Shown here in pieces: positions 48,310 through 57,388 of a DNA stretch of 64,000 bases (position 1 is its first letter; every line of letters begins with the position of its first letter). Position numbers and translations under genes: made by a program. Source of the stretch: a virus; IMG/VR virus record IMGVR_UViG_3300023174_005338, positions 62,001-126,000 of that record, one strand, 5' to 3'. Below the pieces are notes generated by a model. That model searched no databases. It worked only from the letters and a program-made list of their open reading frames with translations, and was not told the DNA's origin.

Positions 48310-50685
48310 ATGTCCACTCAACCAACATGGGTCACTCCTCCAGGAACACTAGGAACCATACCCGAAGGTGTGTTCTATAGCACTCCCTTGGTGGCAACGG
48401 CCAGCAACACAGTTTTTTATTCGGTCATAGCCGGTAGATTGCCACCCGGTATCCAGATAGACCAAACTGGTATTCTGAGTGGAAACCCCTTGGCCACTAG
48501 TGATGCACAAGGTGTGCCCGCAGATGTGATCAATGATACCACCAGCCAGTTTGCTGTGCGTGCTTATACCAAGACCACGATCAACGGTGTAACTGTGATC
48601 ACAGGCCTGGCAGATCGCACATTTACCATAACAGTCACTGGCCAAAGCACAGTGACCTGGGTCACACCGGCCGGCAACATAGCTACATTTTTTGATGGTG
48701 AACAGATTGATCCTGTTACCTTGCAGTACACGGATCCCGACATCTATTCCACCAATACAGTCACGGTCATTGCCGGCGCATTGCCCACTGGATTGACTGT
48801 GTCCACAGCCGGAGTGATCACAGGATATATTACTCCCAATCCCGATGCCACAGTCACAGAAACCACATATTCATTCACGCTGAGAGTGACCAATGGGTTG
48901 ACCAGCGACGTGAGAACCTTTAATATACTGGTGTATGCTCGCAGTCTTATGACTGCGGACAATACCTTTGTCACAGCCGACAATACCTTTATCACAGCCG
49001 ACATCAGTCCTGTGCAATCACCCATCATAATCACGCCCACCGGCAGCATCGGTTCCACACGCAGTGACAATTTTTATGCATTTCAGTTTTTGGGTCTGGA
49101 TTTTGGAGGCAATGCCATTGAATTTGTTGCTACCACTGCACTGCCGCCAGGCCTGACTCTTGACCCGGTGTCGGGATGGATGTATGGATACATTCCATTT
49201 GGTGGAGTGTTGAGCGATCAATATGATTTCAGTCTAGTGGTCAGACAAATAGACAATCCCGCAGTGGTCAGTGGCAACTATGATTTTAGCCTGACCATCA
49301 CTGGTCCTGTAAATTCAGATGTGATCTGGCTGACACCTGCTGATCCGGTAGAACTGGCTCGCACTCCCAGCAGTCTGGGTTTTATTGACAACGGAGCCAC
49401 CAGTACTTTTTATGTAGCCGCTGAAAATGTGTCAGGCATACCTTTGTTGTACAGACTGTTGAGTGGCAGCGATAGTCAATTACCGCAAGGTCTACAACTG
49501 TTGCCATCGGGTCACATAGCAGGACGTGTCAGCTTCAATACTTTTTGTTTAGACAGCGGTGCCACTGTGTTTGATGTGGGTCTCAACACCGTGGATCAAC
49601 CCACTACTTTTGACATGGTGGCCACGTTCACTGTCAATGCCTACAGCATCAACGGCATTGTCAGTGTAAACAAGACATTTAGTATCACTGTGGTCAGACG
49701 CTATGACCAACCTTTTGACAATCTTTACATACAGGCCATGCCACCACAACAAGATCGAGATATCTTGGCCAGCCTGTTGCAAAGTCCTAATATATTTGTA
49801 CCTGACTTGATTTATCGCGCAGATGACCCCAATTTTGGTGTGGCGCGACGTGTAATCTACAATCATGCTTATGGACTCACAGCTGCCACGTTGGACGAGT
49901 ATGTGGCCAGTCTTGACCTCAACCACTATTGGAAAAATCTAGTGTTGGGCGAGATACGCACAGCCCAGGCCCTGGACGATGCTGGCAACGTGATCTATGA
50001 AGTGGTTTACAGCACTGTTGTTGACAATTTGGTCAACAATGACGGCGAGAGTGTGGGCAAACAAGTGGTGTTGCCGTTTCCTATCAATGCAGATGATTCC
50101 ACACAGATTGACAGCGTGTATCCCAACAGTTTACAAAACATGCGTGATCAGGTCATAGACACGGTAGGTCAAGTCAGCCGTGTGTTGCCCAGATGGATGC
50201 TGAGTCGTCAGGCCAATGGCACTGTGCTGGGTTTTACTCCTGCCTGGGTCATAGCCTATGTCAAACCCGGACAAAGTGGACAAATAGCCTACAACATCCA
50301 GACTTTGTTTCAGTCACAGCTTAATCTAATAGACTTCAAGGTGGATCGCTATGAGCTGGACAACTTCTTGACCAAGCACTGGGATCGCCAAGATCAACAT
50401 TGGACTCCACAACCTCCCACATTGACCACTTTTGATCAGAGCCGCGCATTGGCCACCTGGATCAACAATGCCAACGTGATCTGTACCTGGGAGGACAATT
50501 TCAGCACTCTGGCCACTTGGACCTACGGTACTCCAGGTGCCAACAATCTTGGTACCATATTTGATGGCGGCAGTCTGCAATTCATAACACCTGTGGACAT
50601 GTATAGTGGTGACAACAGTACTACTACCAACACCACAGAATTTGATAAATATCTGGTATTTCCAAAAATAAACATTTTACAATAG
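48310..50685 (+). CDS. Large structural protein with Ig-like domains
   Basis: 791 residues. At least three putative Ig/cadherin-like units start ..WVTP.GT/AG.. and contain LPPGIQIDQTGILSGNP, LPTGLTVSTAGVITGYI or LPPGLTLDPVSGWMYGY, the He_PIG pattern. The C-terminal third is helical/mixed (YKLQ-free, with AYVKPGQSGQIAYNIQTLFQ). Ig-like domains decorate capsids, tails and baseplates and hold on to cell-surface sugars. The exact site is unknown. Confidence 0.75.
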   Translation: MSTQPTWVTPPGTLGTIPEGVFYSTPLVATASNTVFYSVIAGRLPPGIQIDQTGILSGNPLATSDAQGVPADVINDTTSQFAVRAYTKTTINGVTVITGLADRTFTITVTGQSTVTWVTPAGNIATFFDGEQIDPVTLQYTDPDIYSTNTVTVIAGALPTGLTVSTAGVITGYITPNPDATVTETTYSFTLRVTNGLTSDVRTFNILVYARSLMTADNTFVTADNTFITADISPVQSPIIITPTGSIGSTRSDNFYAFQFLGLDFGGNAIEFVATTALPPGLTLDPVSGWMYGYIPFGGVLSDQYDFSLVVRQIDNPAVVSGNYDFSLTITGPVNSDVIWLTPADPVELARTPSSLGFIDNGATSTFYVAAENVSGIPLLYRLLSGSDSQLPQGLQLLPSGHIAGRVSFNTFCLDSGATVFDVGLNTVDQPTTFDMVATFTVNAYSINGIVSVNKTFSITVVRRYDQPFDNLYIQAMPPQQDRDILASLLQSPNIFVPDLIYRADDPNFGVARRVIYNHAYGLTAATLDEYVASLDLNHYWKNLVLGEIRTAQALDDAGNVIYEVVYSTVVDNLVNNDGESVGKQVVLPFPINADDSTQIDSVYPNSLQNMRDQVIDTVGQVSRVLPRWMLSRQANGTVLGFTPAWVIAYVKPGQSGQIAYNIQTLFQSQLNLIDFKVDRYELDNFLTKHWDRQDQHWTPQPPTLTTFDQSRALATWINNANVICTWEDNFSTLATWTYGTPGANNLGTIFDGGSLQFITPVDMYSGDNSTTTNTTEFDKYLVFPKINILQ

Positions 50686-50692
50686 GTTTTTT

Positions 50693-51679
50693 ATGACGAC
50701 AGTTCCATACACATTTGGCAATGAAGAAAGTCCAATTCCGCTGAGTCAGCTGGATGCCAACTTTGCGGTAACTCCGCAGTTTGCCAACGCCGCTGGCAAT
50801 GTGACCAATGCTGTACAAGCCAATATTACCAGTGTGGGCACCTTGACTTCGTTGTCTGTGAGTGGCAACGTCAACGCAGGAAATTACCGCACTGCAGGTT
50901 CGATCAGTGCCACCGGGAACATTGACACAGGAAATGTCCGCACAGGTGGTGTGGTCAGTGCATTTGGTACAATAACCGGCGGTAGTTTCGCCACAGCAGG
51001 AACAGCCAGTGCTACCGGCACTGTCACAGCCGGAAATGTGTTAACCGGAGGACTTGTCAGTGCCACAGGTAACATCACTGGTGGTAACATCACCACTGCT
51101 GGACGAATAAGTGCTCAAGGAAATATTACAGCTCAAGGTATAGTGTCAGCTATTGGTAATATTGTAACCGCTGCAAATTTTGTTGGAAATTTTTTAGGAA
51201 ACATCACTGGTAATCTCAGTGTTGGCGGCGCCAATACTCAGGTGTTGTTCAACAGCAACGGAAACGTTGGTGCAGCAGGCGGACTGACTTATGACTCTGG
51301 ATCTAACACTCTTGGTATTTTAGGGACAGTTAGTGCTCAAGGAAATATATTTGGTGGAAATCTTGTGATTGCTGGAATTACTCAATTGGTCGGTGTGGCC
51401 ACAGCACCTACAGCACCCAATGCCACTTCCAACAATCAAGTAGCCTCTACAGCATTTGTGCAGAATCAGATCAATCAAAATGCCAATGCAGTCAACATCA
51501 CCGGTGGCAACATCACTGTTACCAGCCTTAACGCTGCAGGTTTTAACACCACCAACTGGACCGTGCGCGAATTTGGCGGCAATTTGTTTTTCCAATACCT
51601 AGGAGCCAACAAAGCCAAATTAGACAGCAACGGTAACTTTACTACCACTGGCAACGTGACAGGATTTGGAACCTTGTGA
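50693..51679 (+). CDS. Tail fibre protein
   Basis: 328 residues. The N-terminus NEESPIPLSQLDANFAVTPQ is a second type of attachment sequence. The shaft repeats (GNITGGNITTAGRISAQGNI) resemble those of the 46269 fibre. PNATSNNQVASTAFVQNQIN is a collar motif often found near the fibre end. The last 50 residues are beta-rich. Overlaps the next gene by one base. Confidence 0.8.
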   Translation: MTTVPYTFGNEESPIPLSQLDANFAVTPQFANAAGNVTNAVQANITSVGTLTSLSVSGNVNAGNYRTAGSISATGNIDTGNVRTGGVVSAFGTITGGSFATAGTASATGTVTAGNVLTGGLVSATGNITGGNITTAGRISAQGNITAQGIVSAIGNIVTAANFVGNFLGNITGNLSVGGANTQVLFNSNGNVGAAGGLTYDSGSNTLGILGTVSAQGNIFGGNLVIAGITQLVGVATAPTAPNATSNNQVASTAFVQNQINQNANAVNITGGNITVTSLNAAGFNTTNWTVREFGGNLFFQYLGANKAKLDSNGNFTTTGNVTGFGTL

Positions 51680-52614
51680 TGGCCTTGCCCGAGAGTGGAC
51701 CATTATCCTTGTCAGACATACAGGCCGAATTTGGCGGTACAAATCCCATCAGCCTCAACGAATACTACAAAGGTGGCGCATTCGTGCTCAACACAGACTA
51801 TGCTCCCAATGTGCCTACGTCTGGCACTATCAATATCAGCGATTTTTACGGTGCTAGAAAAACCACTCTGACCACACTGACATTTAACGCGGTTGGCGAT
51901 AATTTCTTTACTTTACCAGCCACTGTTGTGGGCAATTTGGTTGTTACCATGACCGGTGCTGGTGGTGGCGGTGGTGGACCAGATTCACAACCTGGCGCCA
52001 GTGGATATGGCGGACTGATTGTTACCAATGCTCAAATACCAGTCAGTGCAGGTGACATTGTTAATGCCTATGTAGGTGGCGGCGGTGGCGCCGGCGGCAG
52101 TGGTGGTGGAGGTGGTGGTGGTGGCGGTAAAATTATTTGTACTAAACTGTATGAACTTGGTTTAATGAGCAAAGAAATATATCTAGCAGATCAAGCATTT
52201 GGTGCAGAGTTAGTTCAAGTGCGTCCAGATGTTTATAATGGATATCGTGCTTGGGCAGAGATTGTGGTAGATTGGATGGATGGTGCTGGTCCCAAGATGA
52301 TGCCGTGGATGACGGCCGAAGAATTTAGCGCAGCGGCCAAACTTTGGTCTACCGCCTGGGCCGTAGATATCGCTACACCATGGGCAGAAGAAATGGCCTA
52401 CAAGATGGGCAAAAAAGAATCAGGCAGTTTAACAGGACGTATGATTACAGCCACAGGCATTCCAATTTGCAAAGTGGTTGGAGTTTGGCAACGGGTGTTT
52501 GGGCCCAGCAAGAAGCCTGCAGGATTTGTCAAGGGTGCCATGTTGATTCCGGTGTTTGTATTGTTTAAATTAGTGGCTGAACTGGGTCGATTGATTGAAA
52601 GTAAAAAATCATGA
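51679..52614 (+). CDS. Glycine-rich adhesin start fused to a helical domain
   Basis: 311 residues from the ATG at 51679. Residues 1-65 (SGPLSLSDIQAEFGGTNPIS) are a fibre-attachment unit, then a beta domain and a poly-Gly run end at about residue 150. The remaining 160 residues switch to a helical domain (KLYELGLMSKEIYLADQAFG, WAEEMAYKMGKKESGSLTGR) common in T4-like marine phages. The Gly-rich pattern restarts in the gene at 52824, suggesting that this helical block was inserted into an adhesin. Confidence 0.75.
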   Translation: MALPESGPLSLSDIQAEFGGTNPISLNEYYKGGAFVLNTDYAPNVPTSGTINISDFYGARKTTLTTLTFNAVGDNFFTLPATVVGNLVVTMTGAGGGGGGPDSQPGASGYGGLIVTNAQIPVSAGDIVNAYVGGGGGAGGSGGGGGGGGGKIICTKLYELGLMSKEIYLADQAFGAELVQVRPDVYNGYRAWAEIVVDWMDGAGPKMMPWMTAEEFSAAAKLWSTAWAVDIATPWAEEMAYKMGKKESGSLTGRMITATGIPICKVVGVWQRVFGPSKKPAGFVKGAMLIPVFVLFKLVAELGRLIESKKS

Positions 52615-52811
52615 TAGATATAATAAATCACAACATACAAAATCTAACAGCCAGTGAACAAGATCAACTGTTCCGGATGCTGACGGATCATGCTAGAATT
52701 TTAATCAAACTGGTGCCCGACGCAGCGTTGTTGAAATACATCGTGAGTGGATATACCACCAACAATGATCCGGTTATCCAGGCCTATACCGCTTGGAAAC
52801 TCTCAAACTAA
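52611..52811 (+). CDS. Small hypothetical protein in the adhesin locus
   Basis: 66 residues, ATGA-coupled to the gene before it. Helical: LTASEQDQLFRMLTDHARIL then LLKYIVSGYTTNNDP. It might be an assembly chaperone for the adhesin. No family recognised. Confidence 0.55.
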   Translation: MIDIINHNIQNLTASEQDQLFRMLTDHARILIKLVPDAALLKYIVSGYTTNNDPVIQAYTAWKLSN

Positions 52812-52823
52812 TCAGGAACACAC

Positions 52824-53276
52824 ATGCCAGGATCAGATTATGCAGGTGGACTAGGTGGCAGTTTTGGTGGTGCTGGCTTCAGCGGTGGTGGTGGTGGTGG
52901 CGGGTCAGCTTCGGTAATATTCGTCAATGGTGTGGCCAAAGCTGTAGCCGGTGGTGGCGGTGGTGGGGGCGGTGGTGGGCAGTTTAGTGCTGGTAGACCC
53001 AATCAAGGCACTCCTGGAACAGCCGGAACCACACAAGGAGCTCCGGGCCAGGGCAAGGGCAGCGGCGATGGTGCCGGTGGCGGTGGCGGTGGCGGTGGCC
53101 AAAATGGTGGTGCTGGTGGATCTACTTTAGGTGGCGACGATGGTGCTTTTTCAGGTGAAAACGGCAACTGTTTGGCACCCGGTGGGGGTGTTATAACCGG
53201 GGGTGTTGCAGGCGGGGGCGGAGCCCCTGACACGGTCGGGCCGGCTGGCACTATAACCATAAGCTATTATTCTTAA
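52824..53276 (+). CDS. Poly-glycine adhesin fragment
   Basis: 150 residues, about half glycine. SASVIFVNGVAKAVAGGGGG, runs of nine or ten Gly and the ending APDTVGPAGTITISYYS match the C-terminal part of Gly-rich tail adhesins (T-even gp38-like style). It has its own ribosome binding site (AGGAACACAC). It probably once joined the N-terminal part at 51679. Confidence 0.7.
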   Translation: MPGSDYAGGLGGSFGGAGFSGGGGGGGSASVIFVNGVAKAVAGGGGGGGGGGQFSAGRPNQGTPGTAGTTQGAPGQGKGSGDGAGGGGGGGGQNGGAGGSTLGGDDGAFSGENGNCLAPGGGVITGGVAGGGGAPDTVGPAGTITISYYS

Positions 53277-53305
53277 CAAAAGTTTTAAACTCTGAATAAA
53301 TCTTT

Positions 53306-53313
53306 CATAAATA
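53306..53313 (+). promoter_or_regulatory. T4-like late promoter box
   Basis: CATAAATA 24 bp before the fibre gene at 53338. Confidence 0.55.
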
Positions 53314-53337
53314 TTAGAAAATAACCTAGGAACATTT

Positions 53338-54222
53338 ATGACCAGTAATATCAACCCAAACAACATAGACGGCGCTTATCCAGTGGCTGGCCAAGACAAC
53401 AACAGTCAAGGTTTCCGAGATAATTTTACCAATACTGCTACAAATTTTCAGTATGCTGCCGACGAAATCACTGACCTGCAGAACAACGCAGTATTGAAAT
53501 CAGCATTGGTCGGAACCACTCTGGACAACAACATGCAAGGATCTGTGTTGAGCAATGCACAATTGCAGGACATGAGCGAAACAGTGGTGCCATTGGGCAC
53601 GGTCAGCGGTACTACCACTATCAATTATGCTTTGGGCAGTTTTCAAACTTTGACCACCAATGGTGCAGTGGCCCTGGCCTTTAGCAATTTTCCTGCAGCG
53701 GGAGCACGCGGTTCTGTCACAGTGCAAGTCACCGTGGCCAATGTGATTCATACCTTGGTATTACCGTCATCTGTTTCGGTCAATGCTCTCGGAGTACAAG
53801 GACTTAACACATCCACTGGAGTCATAAGTTTTTCTTCTACCGGCGTATACAGTTTTACATTTTCCACATCCAACGGTGGAACCACGGTTTCACTTGTTGA
53901 AGTCAACAAACAAATACAACCATTCAACAACAGCTCTGAAAATCTAACTGACACGTCGGCTGCTAATTTGGCACTCACCACCAGCTATTTCAGCACTGTT
54001 ACTGCCAGCACAGCCACCTTGGCAGCCGGAGTCAACGGACAGATAAAAACTTTTGCTATGTATGCACAGTCTGGTAACATGGTAATCACCGTGGCCAATG
54101 CAGGTTGGAAAACATCCGGATCTGGTACCATTACATTCAATGCCATTGGTGAGGGTGTCATCTTGCAATACATCAACAGCAAATGGTTCTGTATCGGCAA
54201 CAATGGGGCTACGTTTGCCTAA
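53338..54222 (+). CDS. Short tail fibre or structural protein
   Basis: 294 residues. NINPNNIDGAYPVAGQDNNS and GFRDNFTNTATNFQYAADEI form a conserved marine-phage fibre start; a helical linker and two beta domains (TINYALGSFQTLTTNGAVAL; VANAGWKTSGSGTITFNAIG) follow. It has a late promoter box and an independent leader. Confidence 0.75.
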   Translation: MTSNINPNNIDGAYPVAGQDNNSQGFRDNFTNTATNFQYAADEITDLQNNAVLKSALVGTTLDNNMQGSVLSNAQLQDMSETVVPLGTVSGTTTINYALGSFQTLTTNGAVALAFSNFPAAGARGSVTVQVTVANVIHTLVLPSSVSVNALGVQGLNTSTGVISFSSTGVYSFTFSTSNGGTTVSLVEVNKQIQPFNNSSENLTDTSAANLALTTSYFSTVTASTATLAAGVNGQIKTFAMYAQSGNMVITVANAGWKTSGSGTITFNAIGEGVILQYINSKWFCIGNNGATFA

Positions 54223-54231
54223 TCAAAATCA

Positions 54232-54260
54232 TTGACTTGGCTCAATGAATCATGTACAAT
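54232..54260 (+). promoter_or_regulatory. Leaderless-type promoter
   Basis: TTGACT at 54232-54237, 17-bp spacer, TACAAT at 54255-54260; ATG at 54267 after six bases. Confidence 0.72.
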
Positions 54261-54266
54261 TAAAGC

Positions 54267-54488
54267 ATGGAACATCCTTTAATTGGCAGTTTGGACGACT
54301 GTACCGCTGAACAACTGCTGGACAAGATCACCGAACTCAATAAAAAATTAGGCATAGCCATGCGCATGGGCAACCATTATTTGTGCAATCAACTGCGCAT
54401 GGCCATAGAAAGTCATCAGACCAAATATCAAGAAAAGATTCGATCTGGTCCCAACAACAACTTTGATGATGTGATCGACATATCATGA
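54267..54488 (+). CDS. Small conserved protein, probably leaderless mRNA
   Basis: 73 residues: SLDDCTAEQLLDKITELNKK, GNHYLCNQLRMAIESHQTKY, a helical hairpin like small proteins of other T4-like marine phages. The ATG stands at the predicted +1 without a ribosome binding site. Overlaps the next gene. Confidence 0.65.
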   Translation: MEHPLIGSLDDCTAEQLLDKITELNKKLGIAMRMGNHYLCNQLRMAIESHQTKYQEKIRSGPNNNFDDVIDIS

Positions 54489-55099
54489 ACGTGCGACTCA
54501 AATACGATCTTGTGTTCACAGCCGGGGTATATCACGACAGCCGCCTGCGCATGAACAACTACAATCTCAGACTGTGGATGATCACCAACTCTGAAGATTA
54601 CACCGATCAAAACACATCATTTGAACGCATCAAGTACTTCATGTACAATCAAATTGACAGTGGTATTTTTATCAACACAGAACACGCCGAGCAGTGTAAA
54701 AAATTTGTAGTCGCTGGACTGAACATCACGACCATGCCAGGAGATCCTACAGACCAATTGGTGGGCATAATGTTATATCACAAACTCAATGCCATCATGG
54801 AAAATCGCATGATCATAGTGGAAACTGAACTGTCCAGTGTCTATGGCGAAAACATGACTTACTTGCACAACGAAAGCGAAAACACCTGGGGCATTGAATC
54901 ACCAGCCTGGTGGAACACTGTTGATCTTGTTCACAGCGACTTTGTGTCCAAAGATTCTGACAACATAGTGTCCATGACCTCTGGTACTACCTGGCGAGAT
55001 TTAGACATGGCCTGGGTCAATAACCCTGATACTAATACTGATGTTGCCACTGGCAACGTCGTATTTGCTGATTTCAAAGCGGATCATGAAGCAAAATAA
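54485..55099 (+). CDS. Conserved phage protein, unknown function
   Basis: 204 residues: LKYDLVFTAGVYHDSRLRMN, FVVAGLNITTMPGDPTDQLV and NTWGIESPAWWNTVDLVHSD. Mixed alpha/beta, soluble. I recall similar proteins in pelagiphage-type genomes with no function. ATGA-coupled upstream. Confidence 0.6.
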   Translation: MNVRLKYDLVFTAGVYHDSRLRMNNYNLRLWMITNSEDYTDQNTSFERIKYFMYNQIDSGIFINTEHAEQCKKFVVAGLNITTMPGDPTDQLVGIMLYHKLNAIMENRMIIVETELSSVYGENMTYLHNESENTWGIESPAWWNTVDLVHSDFVSKDSDNIVSMTSGTTWRDLDMAWVNNPDTNTDVATGNVVFADFKADHEAK

Positions 55100-55598
55100 A
55101 TTTGGCGAACTAGTATTCAACCAAACTGATGTGATTGATCTGATCATGCAAGGACAAGATTTGACTGTGCTGGATGGCATGATCGTGGACGATTCTGTGG
55201 ACCTGCATCACTGGCCAGAATTTTTATCAACTGTGCCTAAATTACAGCAACAACAGTCTCGCACCTGTTCAGTCGAAGAATTCCACACACAGCAACAACA
55301 AAATTGGCACATGCCCGAATCATACAAGCACATGGACATAGCCGCACATGTATTGGGTCTGTGTACCGGCGAGGCCGAATTGCAACGCTGTGGTCAAGAA
55401 TTATTGCTGTACCAAGAACGTGACCTGTTTGATCTGTTGAAGTATCTCAAGTATCTAGTAGATGTCATGCAAGAGCATGCAATCATATGGGGAGTTGGCC
55501 GCGGCAGCAGCGTGGCCAGTCATGTGTTGTACAAGCTGGGAGTGCATAGGATCGACAGTTTGTATTATAATTTAGACATCAGCGAATTCTTGCGTTAA
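55086..55598 (+). CDS. DnaE-related fragment protein
   Basis: 170 residues from the ATG at 55086. Only the last 35 residues (IIWGVGRGSSVASHVLYKLG and HRIDSLYYNLDISEFLR) match DNA polymerase III alpha, the GRGS nucleotide-binding loop and finger start, without the catalytic Asp residues. The N-terminal 130 residues are helical and unassigned. Marine phages carry similar short proteins annotated as PolIII alpha. Cannot be a polymerase alone. Confidence 0.7.
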   Translation: MKQNKFGELVFNQTDVIDLIMQGQDLTVLDGMIVDDSVDLHHWPEFLSTVPKLQQQQSRTCSVEEFHTQQQQNWHMPESYKHMDIAAHVLGLCTGEAELQRCGQELLLYQERDLFDLLKYLKYLVDVMQEHAIIWGVGRGSSVASHVLYKLGVHRIDSLYYNLDISEFLR

Positions 55599-55624
55599 AT
55601 AGCAACAACTACAAGGAACCAATT

Positions 55625-56110
55625 ATGACCAGCAAAGTTTACAAATCAGCACAGGGCAAGTCAGTTGATCTAGGAACTATAATTCTACAAAACGAACATG
55701 TGCGGGCCGTGGGCAACATGAATGTCAATGCTCGCGGCGATCTGTTGGACAATGAGAATCGTGTGATTGAAACTAAGCCGCGCCAGATACAACGGCAGAA
55801 TGCTCGCACTACCAATGTGTCTACTACTCCAGTCCAGACCAGTGTGATCCGAGCACGCAAAGAAAGAAAAAATCCAGTTGAATCCGATTCGGTAAATGTG
55901 CCCGATTCGGTAAATGTGCCCGATTTGGTTCCTTTGCCCGAATCATCACCGGCGGTGCTCGCAGAGCCGCCAGCTCAAGATGAAGTGGCGGCTGGAAAAA
56001 TACCCGCTGGCGGCCTGGCAGCTGCCATAGCCCGCAGTCGAGAAGTCAAACAAGAGCTGGAAAAAACTCGGCGCCAGCAACAACAGGCCCAGGGCGTAAG
56101 AAAAATCTAA
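55625..56110 (+). CDS. Conserved phage protein
   Basis: 161 residues. KVYKSAQGKSVDLGTIILQN and RAVGNMNVNARGDLLDNENR form a conserved N-terminal part found in many T4-like marine phages; the middle is disordered with a tandem repeat (SVNVPDSVNVPD, exact at DNA level), and the end is a basic coiled coil (SREVKQELEKTRRQQQQAQG). Possibly a virion or assembly protein. Confidence 0.65.
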   Translation: MTSKVYKSAQGKSVDLGTIILQNEHVRAVGNMNVNARGDLLDNENRVIETKPRQIQRQNARTTNVSTTPVQTSVIRARKERKNPVESDSVNVPDSVNVPDLVPLPESSPAVLAEPPAQDEVAAGKIPAGGLAAAIARSREVKQELEKTRRQQQQAQGVRKI

Positions 56111-56118
56111 GAGGACTT

Positions 56119-56517
56119 ATGAAATCAGCATTTGCACCACATCAAATCACTCAACAACAAATCAAGGCTTTGCACGACAACGTCATAGTGTCAGATATGG
56201 AGTTTGACACACGCATCACACAAAGCGGTCTTATACTGCCCAACGACAACGGTACTACCTTGGGCATACGTCCCAGATGGGGTCGTGTGTATGCAGTAGG
56301 CCGGGATCAACAGGATGTCAAAGTAGGACAGTGGATCTTGGTGGCACACGGTCGTTGGACTCGTGGCATCGACATCGAAGACGGACAACAGGACCACAAG
56401 CGCACCATACGAAAAATTGATCCCGATGATATTCTGCTGATTGCCGACGGTGATCAACGTCCACAAGATGATACCATGAGCACAGCGATACATGTGCAGA
56501 AACAGACAAGAGAATAA
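56119..56517 (+). CDS. GroES/gp31-like co-chaperonin
   Basis: 132 residues. LHDNVIVSDMEFDTRITQSG with the mobile-loop-like ITQSGLILPN, GRVYAVGRDQQDVKVGQWIL and RKIDPDDILLIAD follow the order of GroES. T4 gp31 replaces GroES on host GroEL so that the large capsid protein fits; this protein probably does the same. The short N-terminal extension and the dispersed C-terminus are phage-like. Confidence 0.82.
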   Translation: MKSAFAPHQITQQQIKALHDNVIVSDMEFDTRITQSGLILPNDNGTTLGIRPRWGRVYAVGRDQQDVKVGQWILVAHGRWTRGIDIEDGQQDHKRTIRKIDPDDILLIADGDQRPQDDTMSTAIHVQKQTRE

Positions 56518-56519
56518 TC

Positions 56520-56669
56520 ATGCCCATGTATGAAACTACAGTGCGCACACCCGAAGGTGAACGGAAAGATCGAGTGTATGCCAAAGACTTGCAAGAAGCC
56601 CGAGTGCTGTTTGAACAACGCCACGGCCCCAGAAACGTTCCTTACATTCCACATATCATACCAAGTTAA
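56520..56669 (+). CDS. Small conserved protein
   Basis: A 49-residue frame from the ATG at 56520: YETTVRTPEGERKDRVYAKD then LEQ-like helix ARVLFEQRHGPRNVP. TAATG overlap with the next gene. Function unknown; the layout supports coding. Confidence 0.6.
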   Translation: MPMYETTVRTPEGERKDRVYAKDLQEARVLFEQRHGPRNVPYIPHIIPS

Positions 56670-56890
56670 TGGGATTCCGAAAACCCAATCTCGACGATGC
56701 CCGATCTGCCATACAAACCAGTTTGATCGAAATACATAGTCCCTACAACGATGGTTGGACAAGTAGCAGTTGCAAACAAGAACTTTATCAGTTAAAATGT
56801 TGGTTAGAAGATGAGTATCGGCATTTACCAACATTTTCAGGAGAAGAAACATGGGAACAGGAACGACTGGTAGAAATACTCAAGCGGTAA
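56669..56890 (+). CDS. Small conserved protein
   Basis: 73 residues: FRKPNLDDARSAIQTSLIEI and PYNDGWTSSSCKQELYQLKC; helical and acidic. Similar short proteins occur in other marine T4-like phages. Overlaps its neighbours on both sides. Confidence 0.6.
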   Translation: MGFRKPNLDDARSAIQTSLIEIHSPYNDGWTSSSCKQELYQLKCWLEDEYRHLPTFSGEETWEQERLVEILKR

Positions 56891-57027
56891 AGCTGGCCAA
56901 ATGCAGTATTTGTTACCGGGTCCCTACTCCTGATTGCGATTGGCGTCAAGGACGTTGCCCACATCGCGAGCCCAGCGTGACAGAAACGGCAATGCGTAAT
57001 TTTTTTAATCTTTTCTGGCGCAGATAA
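56851..57027 (+). CDS. Small putative zinc-binding protein
   Basis: 58 residues from the ATG at 56851 after TCAGGAGAAGAAAC. AKCSICYRVPTPDCDWRQGR then CPHREP: four Cys (CxxC...C...C) and a His suggest a zinc knuckle. It overlaps the preceding gene by 40 bp and the next by one base. Confidence 0.65.
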   Translation: MGTGTTGRNTQAVKLAKCSICYRVPTPDCDWRQGRCPHREPSVTETAMRNFFNLFWRR

Positions 57028-57383
57028 TGCAAGACCTATTTCGAATTCATGCATGGTATCAAGAATTACCTAGATGGCAACAGTGGCTGACTTTGATCGG
57101 TTTGGGTGTTTGGATCTCGGCCATGGGCTTGTGGATCACACACGAACCCAGAGAACGCAAGAACAAACCGCCTTATATCTTGAAAAACTGTGACACCTGT
57201 GGTGTGGATCCAGCACGACAGATCAGTGCTCAAGAATACAACACCACAAAAAAACAGGCCTGGCGTTCCAGCTACGAACAAGAACAACAACGCCTACGCC
57301 AAGAAAAATGGGATCGTCAAGGTCGTGAACGCTGGTGTCGTAATAATCCTCGAGACCCAAATTGCAAAAAATTTCAACAATAA
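57027..57383 (+). CDS. Membrane-anchored basic protein
   Basis: 118 residues. A membrane helix near 20-37 (WLTLIGLGVWISAMGLWI) is followed by CDTCG and a long charged helix (SSYEQEQQRLRQEKWDRQGR), ending in NNPRDPNCKKF. Spanin- or i-spanin-like topology is possible, but no partner is visible. Confidence 0.55.
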   Translation: MQDLFRIHAWYQELPRWQQWLTLIGLGVWISAMGLWITHEPRERKNKPPYILKNCDTCGVDPARQISAQEYNTTKKQAWRSSYEQEQQRLRQEKWDRQGRERWCRNNPRDPNCKKFQQ

Positions 57384-57388
57384 ACGTC

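Noticed and set aside
52859-53260. Long proline-rich minus-strand frames
   Set aside because: They are mirror images of GGT/GGC glycine codons in the adhesin genes.
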